Assembly: GCF_016811075.1 (NCBI RefSeq)
Contig: NZ_JAFBGL010000010.1
Span: forward strand, 1 to 64,000
DNA length: 64,000 nt
From: Oceaniferula flava
GTDB lineage: Bacteria > Verrucomicrobiota > Verrucomicrobiia > Verrucomicrobiales > Akkermansiaceae
Direction: 5' to 3'
Numbering within the stretch: the first letter of the stretch is position 1; each line of letters begins with the position of its first letter. The translations under genes were made by a program, and so were the position numbers. The notes beneath the pieces are model-generated. The model was not told where the DNA came from. It made no database searches and saw nothing but the letters and a program-made list of their open reading frames with translations. Positions 50,175 to 58,252 of this stretch are shown piece by piece.

Positions 50175-50283
50175 ACATCTCCGATGTAATATTCCGCCTC
50201 TCCGGGGTAACCCCGGGGCACAGGAAAGCTGAGACACGGCGCAGCCAAGGGCTCGTCCCACTGCCATGGGAGAATCCCTTGGC
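50175..50283 (+). ncRNA. Structured leader upstream of the reverse transcriptase (candidate msr/msd)
   Basis: Three hairpins are visible: ACAT/ATGT (50175-50178 with 50184-50187), CCGGGG/CCCCGG with loop TAA (50202-50216), and a nested stem GCCAAGGG/CCCTTGGC (50244-50251 with 50276-50283) enclosing a 4x4 internal loop and a 5-bp TCCCA/TGGGA stem with a 6-nt loop. Structured RNA just before a retron-type reverse transcriptase is where an msr/msd would be expected. The 299-bp stretch before the ATG at 50327 is otherwise free of a convincing gene, although an open frame runs through it, so an N-terminal coding extension cannot be excluded. The hairpins are seen; the RNA role is inferred. Confidence 0.4.
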
Positions 50284-50326
50284 CGTAATGGATAGGTTGG
50301 CTCCAGTGCAGGTTTTTGTTTTTCTC

Positions 50327-51598
50327 ATGAGCAGCGATGAACTAGCGACAATTCTGCTGAGTGGCGCATTTGAGCAAGCCGCTTTCGAGGAACGTTTGGT
50401 GATGGCTGTGGGCGCTCCCAAGTTTTCGCGCAAACTCGCCGGGCGTGTGATCCGGCATTTCGGTAGTGGTAGTCGGCCATCTGTTAGGATGTTGGCCGAA
50501 TGGCTTGAGAGCGATCGGAGATACCAGAAGAAACAGCGCCGTGGAGAACTGCAGCTGAGTGGCCAAATTCTACCAGCTGAAATGGCTCCGGATATGCGGG
50601 TGGCGGCTGATTGGAAAATACCGAGCATCACCACATCCGGAGATCTTGCCCACTGGTTAGACTTGCCTGTTTCCCAAATGGAATGGTTCGCAGGTGATTA
50701 TAACAGCGTGCCGGCTGACACGAAGTTGTCCCATTACACCGTGCAAACGGTGGTTAAAAAATCAGGTGGGTTTCGAGTGTTAGAAAAGCCAAAGTGGCAG
50801 ATGAAACAGGTCCAACGTTATATTCTCCATGGTATCCTCGATCATCTTCCACCCCATCCATGCTCGCACGGGTTTCAGAAGAATCGGTCCATTCTCAGCT
50901 ACGTTCAGCCTCACATTGGGCGCAAGATGTTGATCAAAATGGATCTCAAAGATTACTTTCTAAGTATCGAACGATCACGTGTGCGCGCCTTGTTCCATCT
51001 GCTCGGTTATCCGCCGCTGGTGTCAGTCCAGTTAGCTGGTTGTTGCACGAACCGGCTCAGGCTTGCCGATGTTCCCAGCGGCGTTGCTCAGCGCGATCGC
51101 TACACGGTGTCCCACCTGCCACAGGGCGCGCCAACATCGCCAGCTCTTGCCGACCGCTTACTGTATCGCTTGGATCTTCGTCTGCACGGACTGGCTCAGA
51201 AAATGCACATGGACTACACGCGCTACGCGGATGATTTCGCATTCAGCACAAACGATTCAGTGCGTCGGCCTCAAGTTGAGGCATTTCTTAATCTAGTTGA
51301 CCAAATTGTTAGGGAAGAGGGTTTGCAGCTGCATAAGACGAAAACCAGCGTGATGCATCACTCCCAACGCCAGCGTCTGGCTGGCCTGGTGCTGAATGAA
51401 AAACACAACGTGGCTCGTGGGGAATACGACCGCTTACGAGCGATCCTACACCGCTGTGGTCAAAACGGACTGGATGCGGAAAATAAAAATGATCACCCGA
51501 GCTTTCTTCAACACCTCGAAGGTCGCGTTGAATTTATCCGCCAAACCAATCCTCGCCGTGGGAAGAAATTGCAGGGTATGTTAGATAAATTGGTTTAA
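50327..51598 (+). CDS. Retron-type reverse transcriptase with N-terminal extension
   Basis: A reverse transcriptase of about 423 residues from the ATG at 50327; a longer in-frame reading would start at a TTG at 50033. The polymerase core shows, in order, HYTVQTVVKKSGGFRVLEKP, KQVQRYILHGILDHLPPH, HGFQKNRSI (retron-type), LIKMDLKDYFLSI, LPQGAPTSPALADRL and the catalytic YADD at 51224-51235. The retron NAxxH motif is only partly kept (SYVQPH) and the VTG motif is replaced by LAGLVLN. LPQGAPTSP separates it from DGR enzymes. About 100 residues ahead of the core form an unidentified helical domain. No effector gene is recognisable beside it; gnd and recQ flank it. Confidence 0.85.
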   Translation: MSSDELATILLSGAFEQAAFEERLVMAVGAPKFSRKLAGRVIRHFGSGSRPSVRMLAEWLESDRRYQKKQRRGELQLSGQILPAEMAPDMRVAADWKIPSITTSGDLAHWLDLPVSQMEWFAGDYNSVPADTKLSHYTVQTVVKKSGGFRVLEKPKWQMKQVQRYILHGILDHLPPHPCSHGFQKNRSILSYVQPHIGRKMLIKMDLKDYFLSIERSRVRALFHLLGYPPLVSVQLAGCCTNRLRLADVPSGVAQRDRYTVSHLPQGAPTSPALADRLLYRLDLRLHGLAQKMHMDYTRYADDFAFSTNDSVRRPQVEAFLNLVDQIVREEGLQLHKTKTSVMHHSQRQRLAGLVLNEKHNVARGEYDRLRAILHRCGQNGLDAENKNDHPSFLQHLEGRVEFIRQTNPRRGKKLQGMLDKLV

Positions 51599-51681
51599 GT
51601 GTAGTTAGATCTGCTGGCAGTAGCCTGGAAAAGTTCATCTGATAGAGTCGATGCACTCTGAGCCGCTGCGGGGATTTTCCC

Positions 51682-53889
51682 TTAGCTCGTCGACATGGCT
51701 TCTTCGCGCTGGAGCAGGGCGCGGATGATCTTGGCTTCGCCGTAACCGAGTTTTTCACCTGCAGCCTCTACCACGGGAGCCAGTGCGCTTGCTCCGTGCT
51801 CTGCAAAGAGCTCCTGGCACAGTGCGATTTGTTCATCACTGACGAAGGCTCGGACGTTGAGCTCCTCACCGGTCTCTAGCAGCTTGGCGATGTGGCTTTC
51901 GATGGTTGATCTCGCAAGGTCGCGCTGCGCCGCAATTTCATCGAGGCTGTGCCCTTTTTTTACCAGAGCGAGGGTCACCATTGTGGTGGCTGACGGGCCG
52001 CGTTTGATTGATGACGGTTGGACGGCAGGAGCATCTGGCAGGGTTTGTTTCTCGTTCACCGCATCGGGGTGCTGCTGGAGGTAGTCGGCGATGGCGGAGA
52101 GGAAATCGGCACCATATTTCTCGCATTTATTCTGACCAATCCCATGCAGCAGGAGCAACTCATCCTCGTTCTCTGGCATGGCGGCGGAGATGGCGCGGAG
52201 GGAGCGGTCTGAGAAGACGACGTAAGGTGGCACCTTGGTGGCGTCTGCCACTTCCTTACGCAGGCTGCGCAGATGTTGGAACAAGCCTTCGTGACAGGGC
52301 ATGGGCTCGCCTCCTTGGGCACGGCCACGGCTTACTTTTTCCGGCTCCACCCGAGTGTCCTCGCTCATGCTGAACTTTTCCCGTCCATACAGCACCTCAG
52401 CGCCCGCCTCGGTGAGCTGTGGCACGGGGAACTGCGCTGTGGAGAGCTGGAGCTGACCGCCCGCGATCAGCGCGTCTAACACAGAGCGCCAGTAGGACTT
52501 TGGCCGATCTCTCCCCACGCCATAGGTCGGCAACTGATCGTGTTCAAATTGTTTGATCTTCGCGGTGCTGGCTCCGGCGACAATATCACAGACATGCACG
52601 GCACCGAATTTTCCACCGGTGCGCATCACCGCAGAGAGTAGCATCTGGGCTGGGCGTGAGGCATCCACCTGGATAAATTCCCCCTTGCAGAAATCACAGC
52701 CACCACAGGATTCCTCCTGATACGGTTCGTTGAAGTATTCTAACAATCGCACCCGACGGCAGCCCGGCACCGAGGCGAAGCGTTCCATCGCCTGCAAGAG
52801 ATCCGCCGATCGCTGTCGTTCAGCCTCGTCGCTGATGTCATCGAAGAAGCGGCGGATTTTCATCGAATCGCCCGGAGAGTAAAGCAGCAGGCAGTGGGAG
52901 TCGTCGCCGTCGCGACCGGCCCGGCCGGTTTCCTGGTAGTAGCTCTCGATGTTCTTGGGCAGGTCACCGTGGATGACGTAGCGCACGTCGGCCTTATCCA
53001 CGCCCATGCCAAAGGCGACGGTGGCCACCATGACATCGATATCGTCGCGGATGAATGCGTCCTGGATGCAACTGCGCTGCTCCGCCTCCATGCCGGCATG
53101 GTAGGCGGCGGCATTGATGCCATTGGCTTTGAGTAGGTCCGCGGTGGCTTCCACGCTTTTGCGCGATGTGCGGTAGACGATACCACTTTGGCCACTGCGC
53201 GTTTTGACGAAATCGACCATCTGCCGTTCCCAATCCTTCTTGCTCCGCACTTCATAAAAGAGGTTCTTCCGATCGAATGACGCCCGCACCTTAACCGCCT
53301 CGCCAAGGCTCAGGCGCTGTTCGATATCGGCGGCCACTTTTTCCGTCGCGGTCGCGGTGAACGCCCCCACCGGGGTGTTGGGAAACAGTTTGCGAAGCTG
53401 GCTGAGAAAGAGGTAGTCCGGTCTGAAATCATGACCCCACTCGGAGATGCAGTGAGCCTCGTCGATGGCAAAAAAGCTCGGCGCCTGCTGTTGGTTCTGC
53501 CGCAGGGAGTCGGCAAAGCCCGGCAGTGCCAGTCGTTCCGGTGCGAGATAGAGCATATCCAGTGTTCCAGCACGATACCGGCTCATGACCTCGGTGGCTT
53601 CCTGCTGAGACAGGGTGCTATTTAAAAAGGCCGCGTCGATGCCATTGGCGTTTGCCGCATCCACCTGATCTTTCATCAGGGCGATCAGCGGGCTGATGAC
53701 CACCGCCGTGCCGGCTAACATTTTCGCCGGAAGTTGATAACAGAGCGACTTACCACCACCGGTGGGCATGACACCGAAGGCATCCTTGCCCTCAAGCAAG
53801 GCGCGGACGAGTTTCTCCTGATGCGGGCGAAACTCGCTGAAACCGTAAATCTCACGGAGCACGCTGGAGGGGCTTGTCTTGCTGTTCAT
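51682..53889 (-). CDS. recQ: ATP-dependent DNA helicase RecQ
   Basis: A 735-residue 3'-5' helicase for recombination and fork repair. Motif I is GVMPTGGGKSLCYQLPA (about residues 38-54), Walker B is FAIDEAHCISEWGHDFRPDY, and motif VI is YYQETGRAGRDG. A Zn-binding RQC region (CGGCDFC), winged helix and HRDC domain (about 545-610, LRSLRKEVADATKVPPYVVFSDRSLRAISAAMP) follow. The last 90 residues form a helix-turn-helix_40-like tail (LDEIAAQRDLARSTIESHIAKLLETGEELN) found in some RecQ proteins. It converges with the reverse transcriptase gene. Confidence 0.95.
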   Translation of the reverse strand: MNSKTSPSSVLREIYGFSEFRPHQEKLVRALLEGKDAFGVMPTGGGKSLCYQLPAKMLAGTAVVISPLIALMKDQVDAANANGIDAAFLNSTLSQQEATEVMSRYRAGTLDMLYLAPERLALPGFADSLRQNQQQAPSFFAIDEAHCISEWGHDFRPDYLFLSQLRKLFPNTPVGAFTATATEKVAADIEQRLSLGEAVKVRASFDRKNLFYEVRSKKDWERQMVDFVKTRSGQSGIVYRTSRKSVEATADLLKANGINAAAYHAGMEAEQRSCIQDAFIRDDIDVMVATVAFGMGVDKADVRYVIHGDLPKNIESYYQETGRAGRDGDDSHCLLLYSPGDSMKIRRFFDDISDEAERQRSADLLQAMERFASVPGCRRVRLLEYFNEPYQEESCGGCDFCKGEFIQVDASRPAQMLLSAVMRTGGKFGAVHVCDIVAGASTAKIKQFEHDQLPTYGVGRDRPKSYWRSVLDALIAGGQLQLSTAQFPVPQLTEAGAEVLYGREKFSMSEDTRVEPEKVSRGRAQGGEPMPCHEGLFQHLRSLRKEVADATKVPPYVVFSDRSLRAISAAMPENEDELLLLHGIGQNKCEKYGADFLSAIADYLQQHPDAVNEKQTLPDAPAVQPSSIKRGPSATTMVTLALVKKGHSLDEIAAQRDLARSTIESHIAKLLETGEELNVRAFVSDEQIALCQELFAEHGASALAPVVEAAGEKLGYGEAKIIRALLQREEAMSTS

Positions 53890-53997
53890 GAGAACATTTA
53901 CTGATTTAATGGCGAAAATGTCAACGGGGAAACTGGAATTGTGCCAGATGAAGGCTTGCGACCCTTGTGGGATTGTTTAGAAATGTCGCCGCAGTTT

Positions 53998-54585
53998 ATG
54001 AATTTACCCAATACGATCACCATGTTCCGCCTGGTTCTCACCGCAGTTTTTTGCGCGGCGGCATCTTCCGAAGGGGTGACCGGCTATGCCATTGCCTTGG
54101 CCGCCTTTGTGTTGGGAGCGATTTCCGATTGGCTGGATGGTTACCTCGCACGCAAGCTGAACCTGGTCACCTCCTTGGGAAAACTGCTCGATCCACTGGC
54201 CGATAAGATTCTGGTGTGTTCCGGCTTTGTTTACCTCTCCGCCAAAGGCCTTTGCCCGGTGTGGGTGACGGCACTGATCATTTGTCGCGAGTTTCTGGTC
54301 ACCGGCATTCGCCAGATTGCGGTGGAAAAGGGAACCGTCATCGCAGCGGATGGACTCGGCAAGTGGAAGACTACGTTCCAGCTCACCTTCATCATCACCG
54401 CGCTGGTGTATCTCACTTTTGAAACCATTGTCAGCGACAACGCTGTGGTGACATTTTTGCAGTATTTATCCGATAAAGATCACTGGCTGTTCCCACTCTC
54501 GCTGTGGCCCGCCGTCGCCTTGACCGTGATCTCGGGTGTTTCCTATTTCTGGAAATCAAGGACGATGCTTCTTGATAAAGATTGA
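53998..54585 (+). CDS. pgsA: CDP-diacylglycerol-glycerol-3-phosphate 3-phosphatidyltransferase
   Basis: A 195-residue inner-membrane enzyme that starts phosphatidylglycerol and cardiolipin synthesis. The CDP-alcohol phosphotransferase motif D-G-x2-A-R-x8-G-x3-D-x3-D is present as DWLDGYLARKLNLVTSLGKLLDPLADK (about residues 40-66). Several transmembrane helices follow. The start MNLPNTITMFRL at 53998 matches other PgsA proteins. The next gene, nagA, is unrelated but close on the same strand. Confidence 0.93.
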   Translation: MNLPNTITMFRLVLTAVFCAAASSEGVTGYAIALAAFVLGAISDWLDGYLARKLNLVTSLGKLLDPLADKILVCSGFVYLSAKGLCPVWVTALIICREFLVTGIRQIAVEKGTVIAADGLGKWKTTFQLTFIITALVYLTFETIVSDNAVVTFLQYLSDKDHWLFPLSLWPAVALTVISGVSYFWKSRTMLLDKD

Positions 54586-54621
54586 GCCTTTTGAGGCGTA
54601 TCTGTGAAAAACAAGAGAACG

Positions 54622-55755
54622 ATGAAAACTCTGATTACCAACGCGCATGTGGTATCGCCCGATGTAGAAATTGAGGGCGCTGCTGTTGAAATTACCGACG
54701 GAAAAATTGCTTGGGTCCACCAGCCTGGCGAGCCCCTGCCTGAGGCGGACACTGTGATCGATGCTGGCGGACGTTATGTCATGCCCGGCTTTGTCGATAT
54801 CCACGCGCACGGCGCCGACTACAAGGATGTCTGCGACAACGACCTCGAAAGCATCCGTCACATTGCCAAGAAGAAACTCGGCGAGGGAGTCACCACCTGG
54901 TTGCCGACCACGCTCACCCAGTCTCAGGATTTGTTGGAAGAGATCGCCGGCAAGGTGGTGGAGTATATGGAAAACCAGGAGTTTGCAAAAACTCCCGGCA
55001 TGCACGTCGAAGGACCCTTTATCAATCAAGCCAATGCCGGCGCGCAAAACCCACAATTTGTCCGCGAACCGAACTGGGAAGAGCTGAAGCGACTGCACGA
55101 GCTGGCTCCCGCGAAGGTGTTTTCGATTGCGCCGGATGTTCCCGGCGCCTGTGAATGTATCCGTCAGGCCAAGGCCGCGGGGATCAGTGCTTCCGCCGCC
55201 CACACGTCATCCACTTACCAGCAGGTGATGGATGCCAAGGAGGCCGGACTCACGCACCTTACCCACTATGGCAATGCCATGACCGGACTTCATCACCGCG
55301 AGATCGGTGTGGTCGGTGCTGGATTGTTAGACCCGGATTTGAAGATGGAGTTGATCTGCGATGGCATCCACCTCGCCCCTGATTTTCTCAAGCTGGTTTT
55401 CTCCCTGAAACCCATCGAACAACTGATCATGATCACCGACTCGATGGCCGGCTCATGGATTGGAAAAGGTGAGGTGCAGCTTGGAGGACTGGATGTGATC
55501 GTGGACGATGGTCAAGCCCGACTGAAAGAAGGCGGCGCCCTCGCTGGAAGTATCCTGCTCTACAACGACGGCGTGAAACTGATCGCCGAACTCACCGACC
55601 TGCCGCTGCACCAGATTGTCAAAGCCACGTCTTGGAACCAAGCCCAGTCGTTAGGCCTCGATGACATCGGAAAGATCGAACCCGGCTACTGCGCAGACCT
55701 CGTGATCCTGGAGAAAGATTTCAGTGTCTGGAAGACGCTGGTGGATGGAAAGTAG
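54622..55755 (+). CDS. nagA: N-acetylglucosamine-6-phosphate deacetylase
   Basis: A 377-residue amidohydrolase that removes acetate from GlcNAc-6-P in amino-sugar or peptidoglycan recycling. The start at 54622 (MKTLITNAHVV) is chosen. The metal-binding HxH lies at about residues 60-62 (DIHAHG); further motifs are GMHVEGPFINQANAGAQNP, SAAHTSSTYQQ, LTHYGNAMTGLHHREIG and MITDSMAGSW. Its stop codon lies within the first REP unit (AGTAGGACAAG), implying that the repeat abuts or replaced the original 3' end. Confidence 0.94.
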   Translation: MKTLITNAHVVSPDVEIEGAAVEITDGKIAWVHQPGEPLPEADTVIDAGGRYVMPGFVDIHAHGADYKDVCDNDLESIRHIAKKKLGEGVTTWLPTTLTQSQDLLEEIAGKVVEYMENQEFAKTPGMHVEGPFINQANAGAQNPQFVREPNWEELKRLHELAPAKVFSIAPDVPGACECIRQAKAAGISASAAHTSSTYQQVMDAKEAGLTHLTHYGNAMTGLHHREIGVVGAGLLDPDLKMELICDGIHLAPDFLKLVFSLKPIEQLIMITDSMAGSWIGKGEVQLGGLDVIVDDGQARLKEGGALAGSILLYNDGVKLIAELTDLPLHQIVKATSWNQAQSLGLDDIGKIEPGYCADLVILEKDFSVWKTLVDGK

Positions 55756-55849
55756 GACAAGTTTGCAACTTGTCGGCAAACTTGGGAATCATCATCCCAA
55801 GCACGGCTAGTTCACTAGGCTTGCCGACAACTTACAAAGTTGTCCTACT
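55751..55849. repeat. REP doublet left of the RAYT gene
   Basis: Two 29-bp units in opposite orientation occupy 55751-55779 and 55821-55849. They match in 26 of 29 positions. In each unit a stem forms, GACAAG...CTTGTC in one and GACAAC...GTTGTC in the other; the change is compensated on both sides. Between them a 7-bp hairpin CTTGGGA/TCCCAAG lies at about 55782-55802. The left unit contains the nagA stop and the right unit the end of the RAYT gene. Confidence 0.8.
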
Positions 55850-56473
55850 TTGGTAGAGATACTCGCCTTGTCTTAGGTTTTTGGGATTATTCCGAATGTA
55901 TGCTTCGATTCGCTTCAGCTGCGCTTCATTACGCACGATATGGTCGTAGGATTCGTGCTGCCAGAGCTGGCCGAAGAGTCCCATGCGTTGATTAATCTCT
56001 CTGGCGGTATGGCGTTTCCATGAATGCAGTAGGTCTTTGATGGGCCAATTCTGGAATGGTGTCACTAATACATGCACATGGTTAGGCATGATGATAAAAT
56101 CACCGAGCTGATAGCGTTCTTCGTGGAAGAACACGAGGGCATCGGCTACTATTTGTGCGTTGACGGGATCGCGTAATGGGCAAGATCCGTAACAGGCGTC
56201 CAGCATGGAATGGTAGCCTTTCCAGAAGGTCGCGTAATAGGTTTTTTTTTGCTCAGGGGTGAGCTGTTCCAGAATTTGGTCGAGGGGGAGGTTGCTATCT
56301 AACTTGCGACTTCTTAACCAACGAAGTCGCTCCTCGTTCCATTCGTCGAATTTTCCTTTGGGGATGGAATCGTGAAGGCGGAAGGTGATGAAGTAGGAGC
56401 AGCCGGGCTGTTGCCAGTGGGGGAGCTTTCTCCTTGATGTTTCCGTTTCTTCACCAGGATCGTAGTCTTTCAC
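55832..56473 (-). CDS. REP-associated tyrosine transposase (RAYT, Y1/HUH)
   Basis: A 213-residue single-strand endonuclease related to IS200/IS605 TnpA that binds and cleaves REP hairpins. The HUH motif is MPNHVHVL (about residues 126-133) and the likely nucleophile Tyr is in YIRNNPKNLRQ (about 190). The N-terminus RKLPHWQQPGCSYFITFRLHDSIPKGKF matches RAYT proteins, in which an N-terminal cluster and FIIMPNHVHVL are typical. The gene ends inside a REP unit and is surrounded by its presumed cognate repeats. It may serve the host in repeat maintenance instead of transposing. Confidence 0.88.
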   Translation of the reverse strand: MKDYDPGEETETSRRKLPHWQQPGCSYFITFRLHDSIPKGKFDEWNEERLRWLRSRKLDSNLPLDQILEQLTPEQKKTYYATFWKGYHSMLDACYGSCPLRDPVNAQIVADALVFFHEERYQLGDFIIMPNHVHVLVTPFQNWPIKDLLHSWKRHTAREINQRMGLFGQLWQHESYDHIVRNEAQLKRIEAYIRNNPKNLRQGEYLYQSRTTL

Positions 56474-56482
56474 ATTGGGGGG

Positions 56483-56581
56483 AGGTAGGACGACTTTTTA
56501 AGTTGTCGGCTGGCTTTGTGATGACTGCTGCTTGGGATGACTATTCCTTGGGTTGCCGACAAGTTGCAAACTTGTCCTACT
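56483..56581. repeat. REP doublet right of the RAYT gene
   Basis: Two units in opposite orientation occupy 56483-56510 and 56553-56581; the second is the better match to the left-hand units (TTGCCGACAAG ... CTTGTCCTACT). The first is diverged (GGACGAC...GTTGTCGGC). The stop codon of hemB (56577-56579) lies in the second unit. The gap between hemB and the RAYT gene consists only of this repeat. Confidence 0.78.
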
Positions 56582-57551
56582 TCAGCCAGCTTGCCGCATC
56601 TTTGGCGAAGTAGGTAAGGATGAGGTCGGCTCCGGCGCGTTTGATGCCTGTTAGGGACTCTAACACGATGGCTTTTTCATCGAGCCAGCCGTCTTGGCTG
56701 GCGGATTTGATCATCAGGTATTCGCCGCTGACTTGGTAGGCGGCTACCGGCAGGGTGGTGGTTTCGCGCATCTTGGCGATGATGTCGAGGTAGGGGCCGG
56801 CGGGTTTGACCATCAGGATGTCGGCGCCTTCTTCTTCGTCTAACAGGGTCTCGCGGATCGCCTCGCGGGAGTTGGCGGGGTCCATCTGGTAGGTTTTTTT
56901 GTCGCCAGCCTTGGGTGCGGATTCGAGCGCACCACGGAACGGACCGTAGAAGGCGGAGGCGTATTTGGCGGTGTAGGCCATGATGGAGACATTTTGGAAG
57001 CCTTCGAGGTCGAGGGTTTCACGGATGGCTTCCACACGACCGTCCATCATGTCGCTGGGCGATACCATATCGGCACCGGCGCGGGCGTGGCTGAGGGCTT
57101 GCTGACAGAGGACCTCGACCGTTTCGTCATTGAGGATTTCCAGATCGTCGCCATTTTTGACAACGATACCGTCGTGGCCGTCGGAGTTATAGGGATCGAG
57201 CGCGACGTCGGTGATGACGCAGAGACCAGGGTAGGCGGCTTTCAGCGCTTTGATGGTGCGGGGGACGAGGCCGTCATCGTTGTGGCTTTCCTCGGCCTGG
57301 GGTGTCTTGAGGTTTTCCGCGATGGCGGGAAAGAGCACCACGGCCGGGACTCCGAGCGCGTAGGCTTCACCTGCTTCCTTGACCAATCCATCGATCGACC
57401 AGCGGGTGCAGCCGGGCATGGAGTCGATGGCTTCATCGACGTCTTTATCGTGCACAAAGAGGGGATAGATGAAATCGGAGGCCGAGATGGAATTCTCGCG
57501 AACGAGGGCTCGGACGGCGGGTGACTTGCGGTTGCGGCGTGGGCGGATCAT
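56577..57551 (-). CDS. hemB: Delta-aminolevulinic acid dehydratase (porphobilinogen synthase)
   Basis: A 324-residue enzyme that condenses two 5-aminolevulinate molecules to porphobilinogen, an early tetrapyrrole step. The Schiff-base Lys is in ADILMVKPAGPYLDI (about residue 246); FYGPFRGALESAPK and SDMMDGRVEAIRETL are conserved. The metal-site region reads VITDVALDPYNSDGHDGIV, lacking the three Cys of Zn-type enzymes and therefore resembling the Mg-type. The TIM barrel is full length. The stop lies in a REP unit. Confidence 0.95.
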   Translation of the reverse strand: MIRPRRNRKSPAVRALVRENSISASDFIYPLFVHDKDVDEAIDSMPGCTRWSIDGLVKEAGEAYALGVPAVVLFPAIAENLKTPQAEESHNDDGLVPRTIKALKAAYPGLCVITDVALDPYNSDGHDGIVVKNGDDLEILNDETVEVLCQQALSHARAGADMVSPSDMMDGRVEAIRETLDLEGFQNVSIMAYTAKYASAFYGPFRGALESAPKAGDKKTYQMDPANSREAIRETLLDEEEGADILMVKPAGPYLDIIAKMRETTTLPVAAYQVSGEYLMIKSASQDGWLDEKAIVLESLTGIKRAGADLILTYFAKDAASWLK

Positions 57552-57563
57552 GGGAATGGTGGA

Positions 57564-57950
57564 TTAGGTAAGAATACTTTGGAGACGGACAGTGGTCGTC
57601 TGGCGATTGATTGAGGATGAAGCGACGTCGAGCACGAGCTGTTCCCAGTCGTCGATATCAAGCTCCATGGAGGGCAGCTGTCCATTTTCGCTTAAAACGA
57701 CGAGGCAGGATGCGAGAGCGGTGCGTTTGTTGCCATCGAGGAAGGGGTGATTTTTACAGAGGTAGTAAAGATAGGCGGCACCAATTTCGATGATATCACT
57801 CATGATCGGCTCGCCTCCGAAGGTCGCTTGTGGGGCAGCAATGGCACTTTCGAGCAATGACTCTTCTCTCAAGCCCGGCATGCCACCGTGGGCGGAAAGC
57901 ACGGCATCGTGAATAGCGAGCACGGACTCCAAGGTGAGATGCTTGATCAT
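57564..57950 (-). CDS. Doc/Fic-family toxin
   Basis: A 128-residue Fic-fold protein of the Doc (death-on-curing) class. The core motif H-P-F-x-D-G-N-K-R appears as NHPFLDGNKRTALA (about residues 63-75). Doc-type toxins phosphorylate EF-Tu and block translation. It lies exactly one base after the AbrB-like antitoxin gene on the same strand, a classical toxin-antitoxin pair. The N-terminal IHDAVLSAHGGMPGLREESLLESAIAAPQ is typical of Doc. Confidence 0.88.
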   Translation of the reverse strand: MIKHLTLESVLAIHDAVLSAHGGMPGLREESLLESAIAAPQATFGGEPIMSDIIEIGAAYLYYLCKNHPFLDGNKRTALASCLVVLSENGQLPSMELDIDDWEQLVLDVASSSINRQTTTVRLQSILT

Positions 57951-58181
57951 CTATTTGGACAGACGGTCGAAAAGTTTGTCGTTTTTGGCGATGATGTCTG
58001 TGGCGAGCTGTTTGGCTCGATCAGGATCGACTGTGGCGACTTCAGGAGTCATCGAAATCGTGCCACCTCTGTGCACGGTGATGTTGACCTTGTCGCCTTC
58101 CTTGAGATTGGCGAGCTCGAGCAGAGCGGCATCGAGGATGATGCCACGCGAGTTGCCAATTTTTGTGATGGTCTTGATCAT
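57951..58181 (-). CDS. AbrB/MazE-type antitoxin
   Basis: A 76-residue DNA-binding antitoxin with a swapped-hairpin AbrB fold: MIKTITKIGNSRGIILDAALLELANLKEGDKVNITV (about residues 1-36). The C-terminus (about 45-76) probably wraps around the toxin. The ATG at 58181 is preferred to an upstream codon at 58244. It overlaps the operator palindrome region just upstream and is followed immediately by the Doc-like toxin, so it likely represses the pair's own transcription. Confidence 0.85.
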   Translation of the reverse strand: MIKTITKIGNSRGIILDAALLELANLKEGDKVNITVHRGGTISMTPEVATVDPDRAKQLATDIIAKNDKLFDRLSK

Positions 58182-58183
58182 GT

Positions 58184-58200
58184 TGTAACAATGTATTACA
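58184..58200. promoter_or_regulatory. Likely autoregulatory operator of the toxin-antitoxin pair
   Basis: TGTAA (58184-58188) and TTACA (58196-58200) are inverted around CAATGTA, directly upstream of the antitoxin start. AbrB-type antitoxins commonly bind such AT-rich dyads. The palindrome is short, so confidence is modest. Confidence 0.45.
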
Positions 58201-58252
58201 TCATTGGATTTGTCAAGCTGGCGCTTCCGTCCCTGCGCTGGCAAGGGCTGTG

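Larger units (their letters stand above)
55751..56581 (-). mobile_element. REP-RAYT module bracketed by about 100-bp inverted doublets
   Basis: The left doublet (55751-55849) and right doublet (56483-56581) are inverted copies: the right unit pair and its central segment (TGCTTGGGATGA then ATTC) match the reverse complement of the left. The RAYT gene lies between them, giving an 831-bp unit that looks like a complete REPtron: a Y1-type transposase with its cognate REP sequences. The boundaries coincide with the stop codons of nagA and hemB. Confidence 0.7.
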
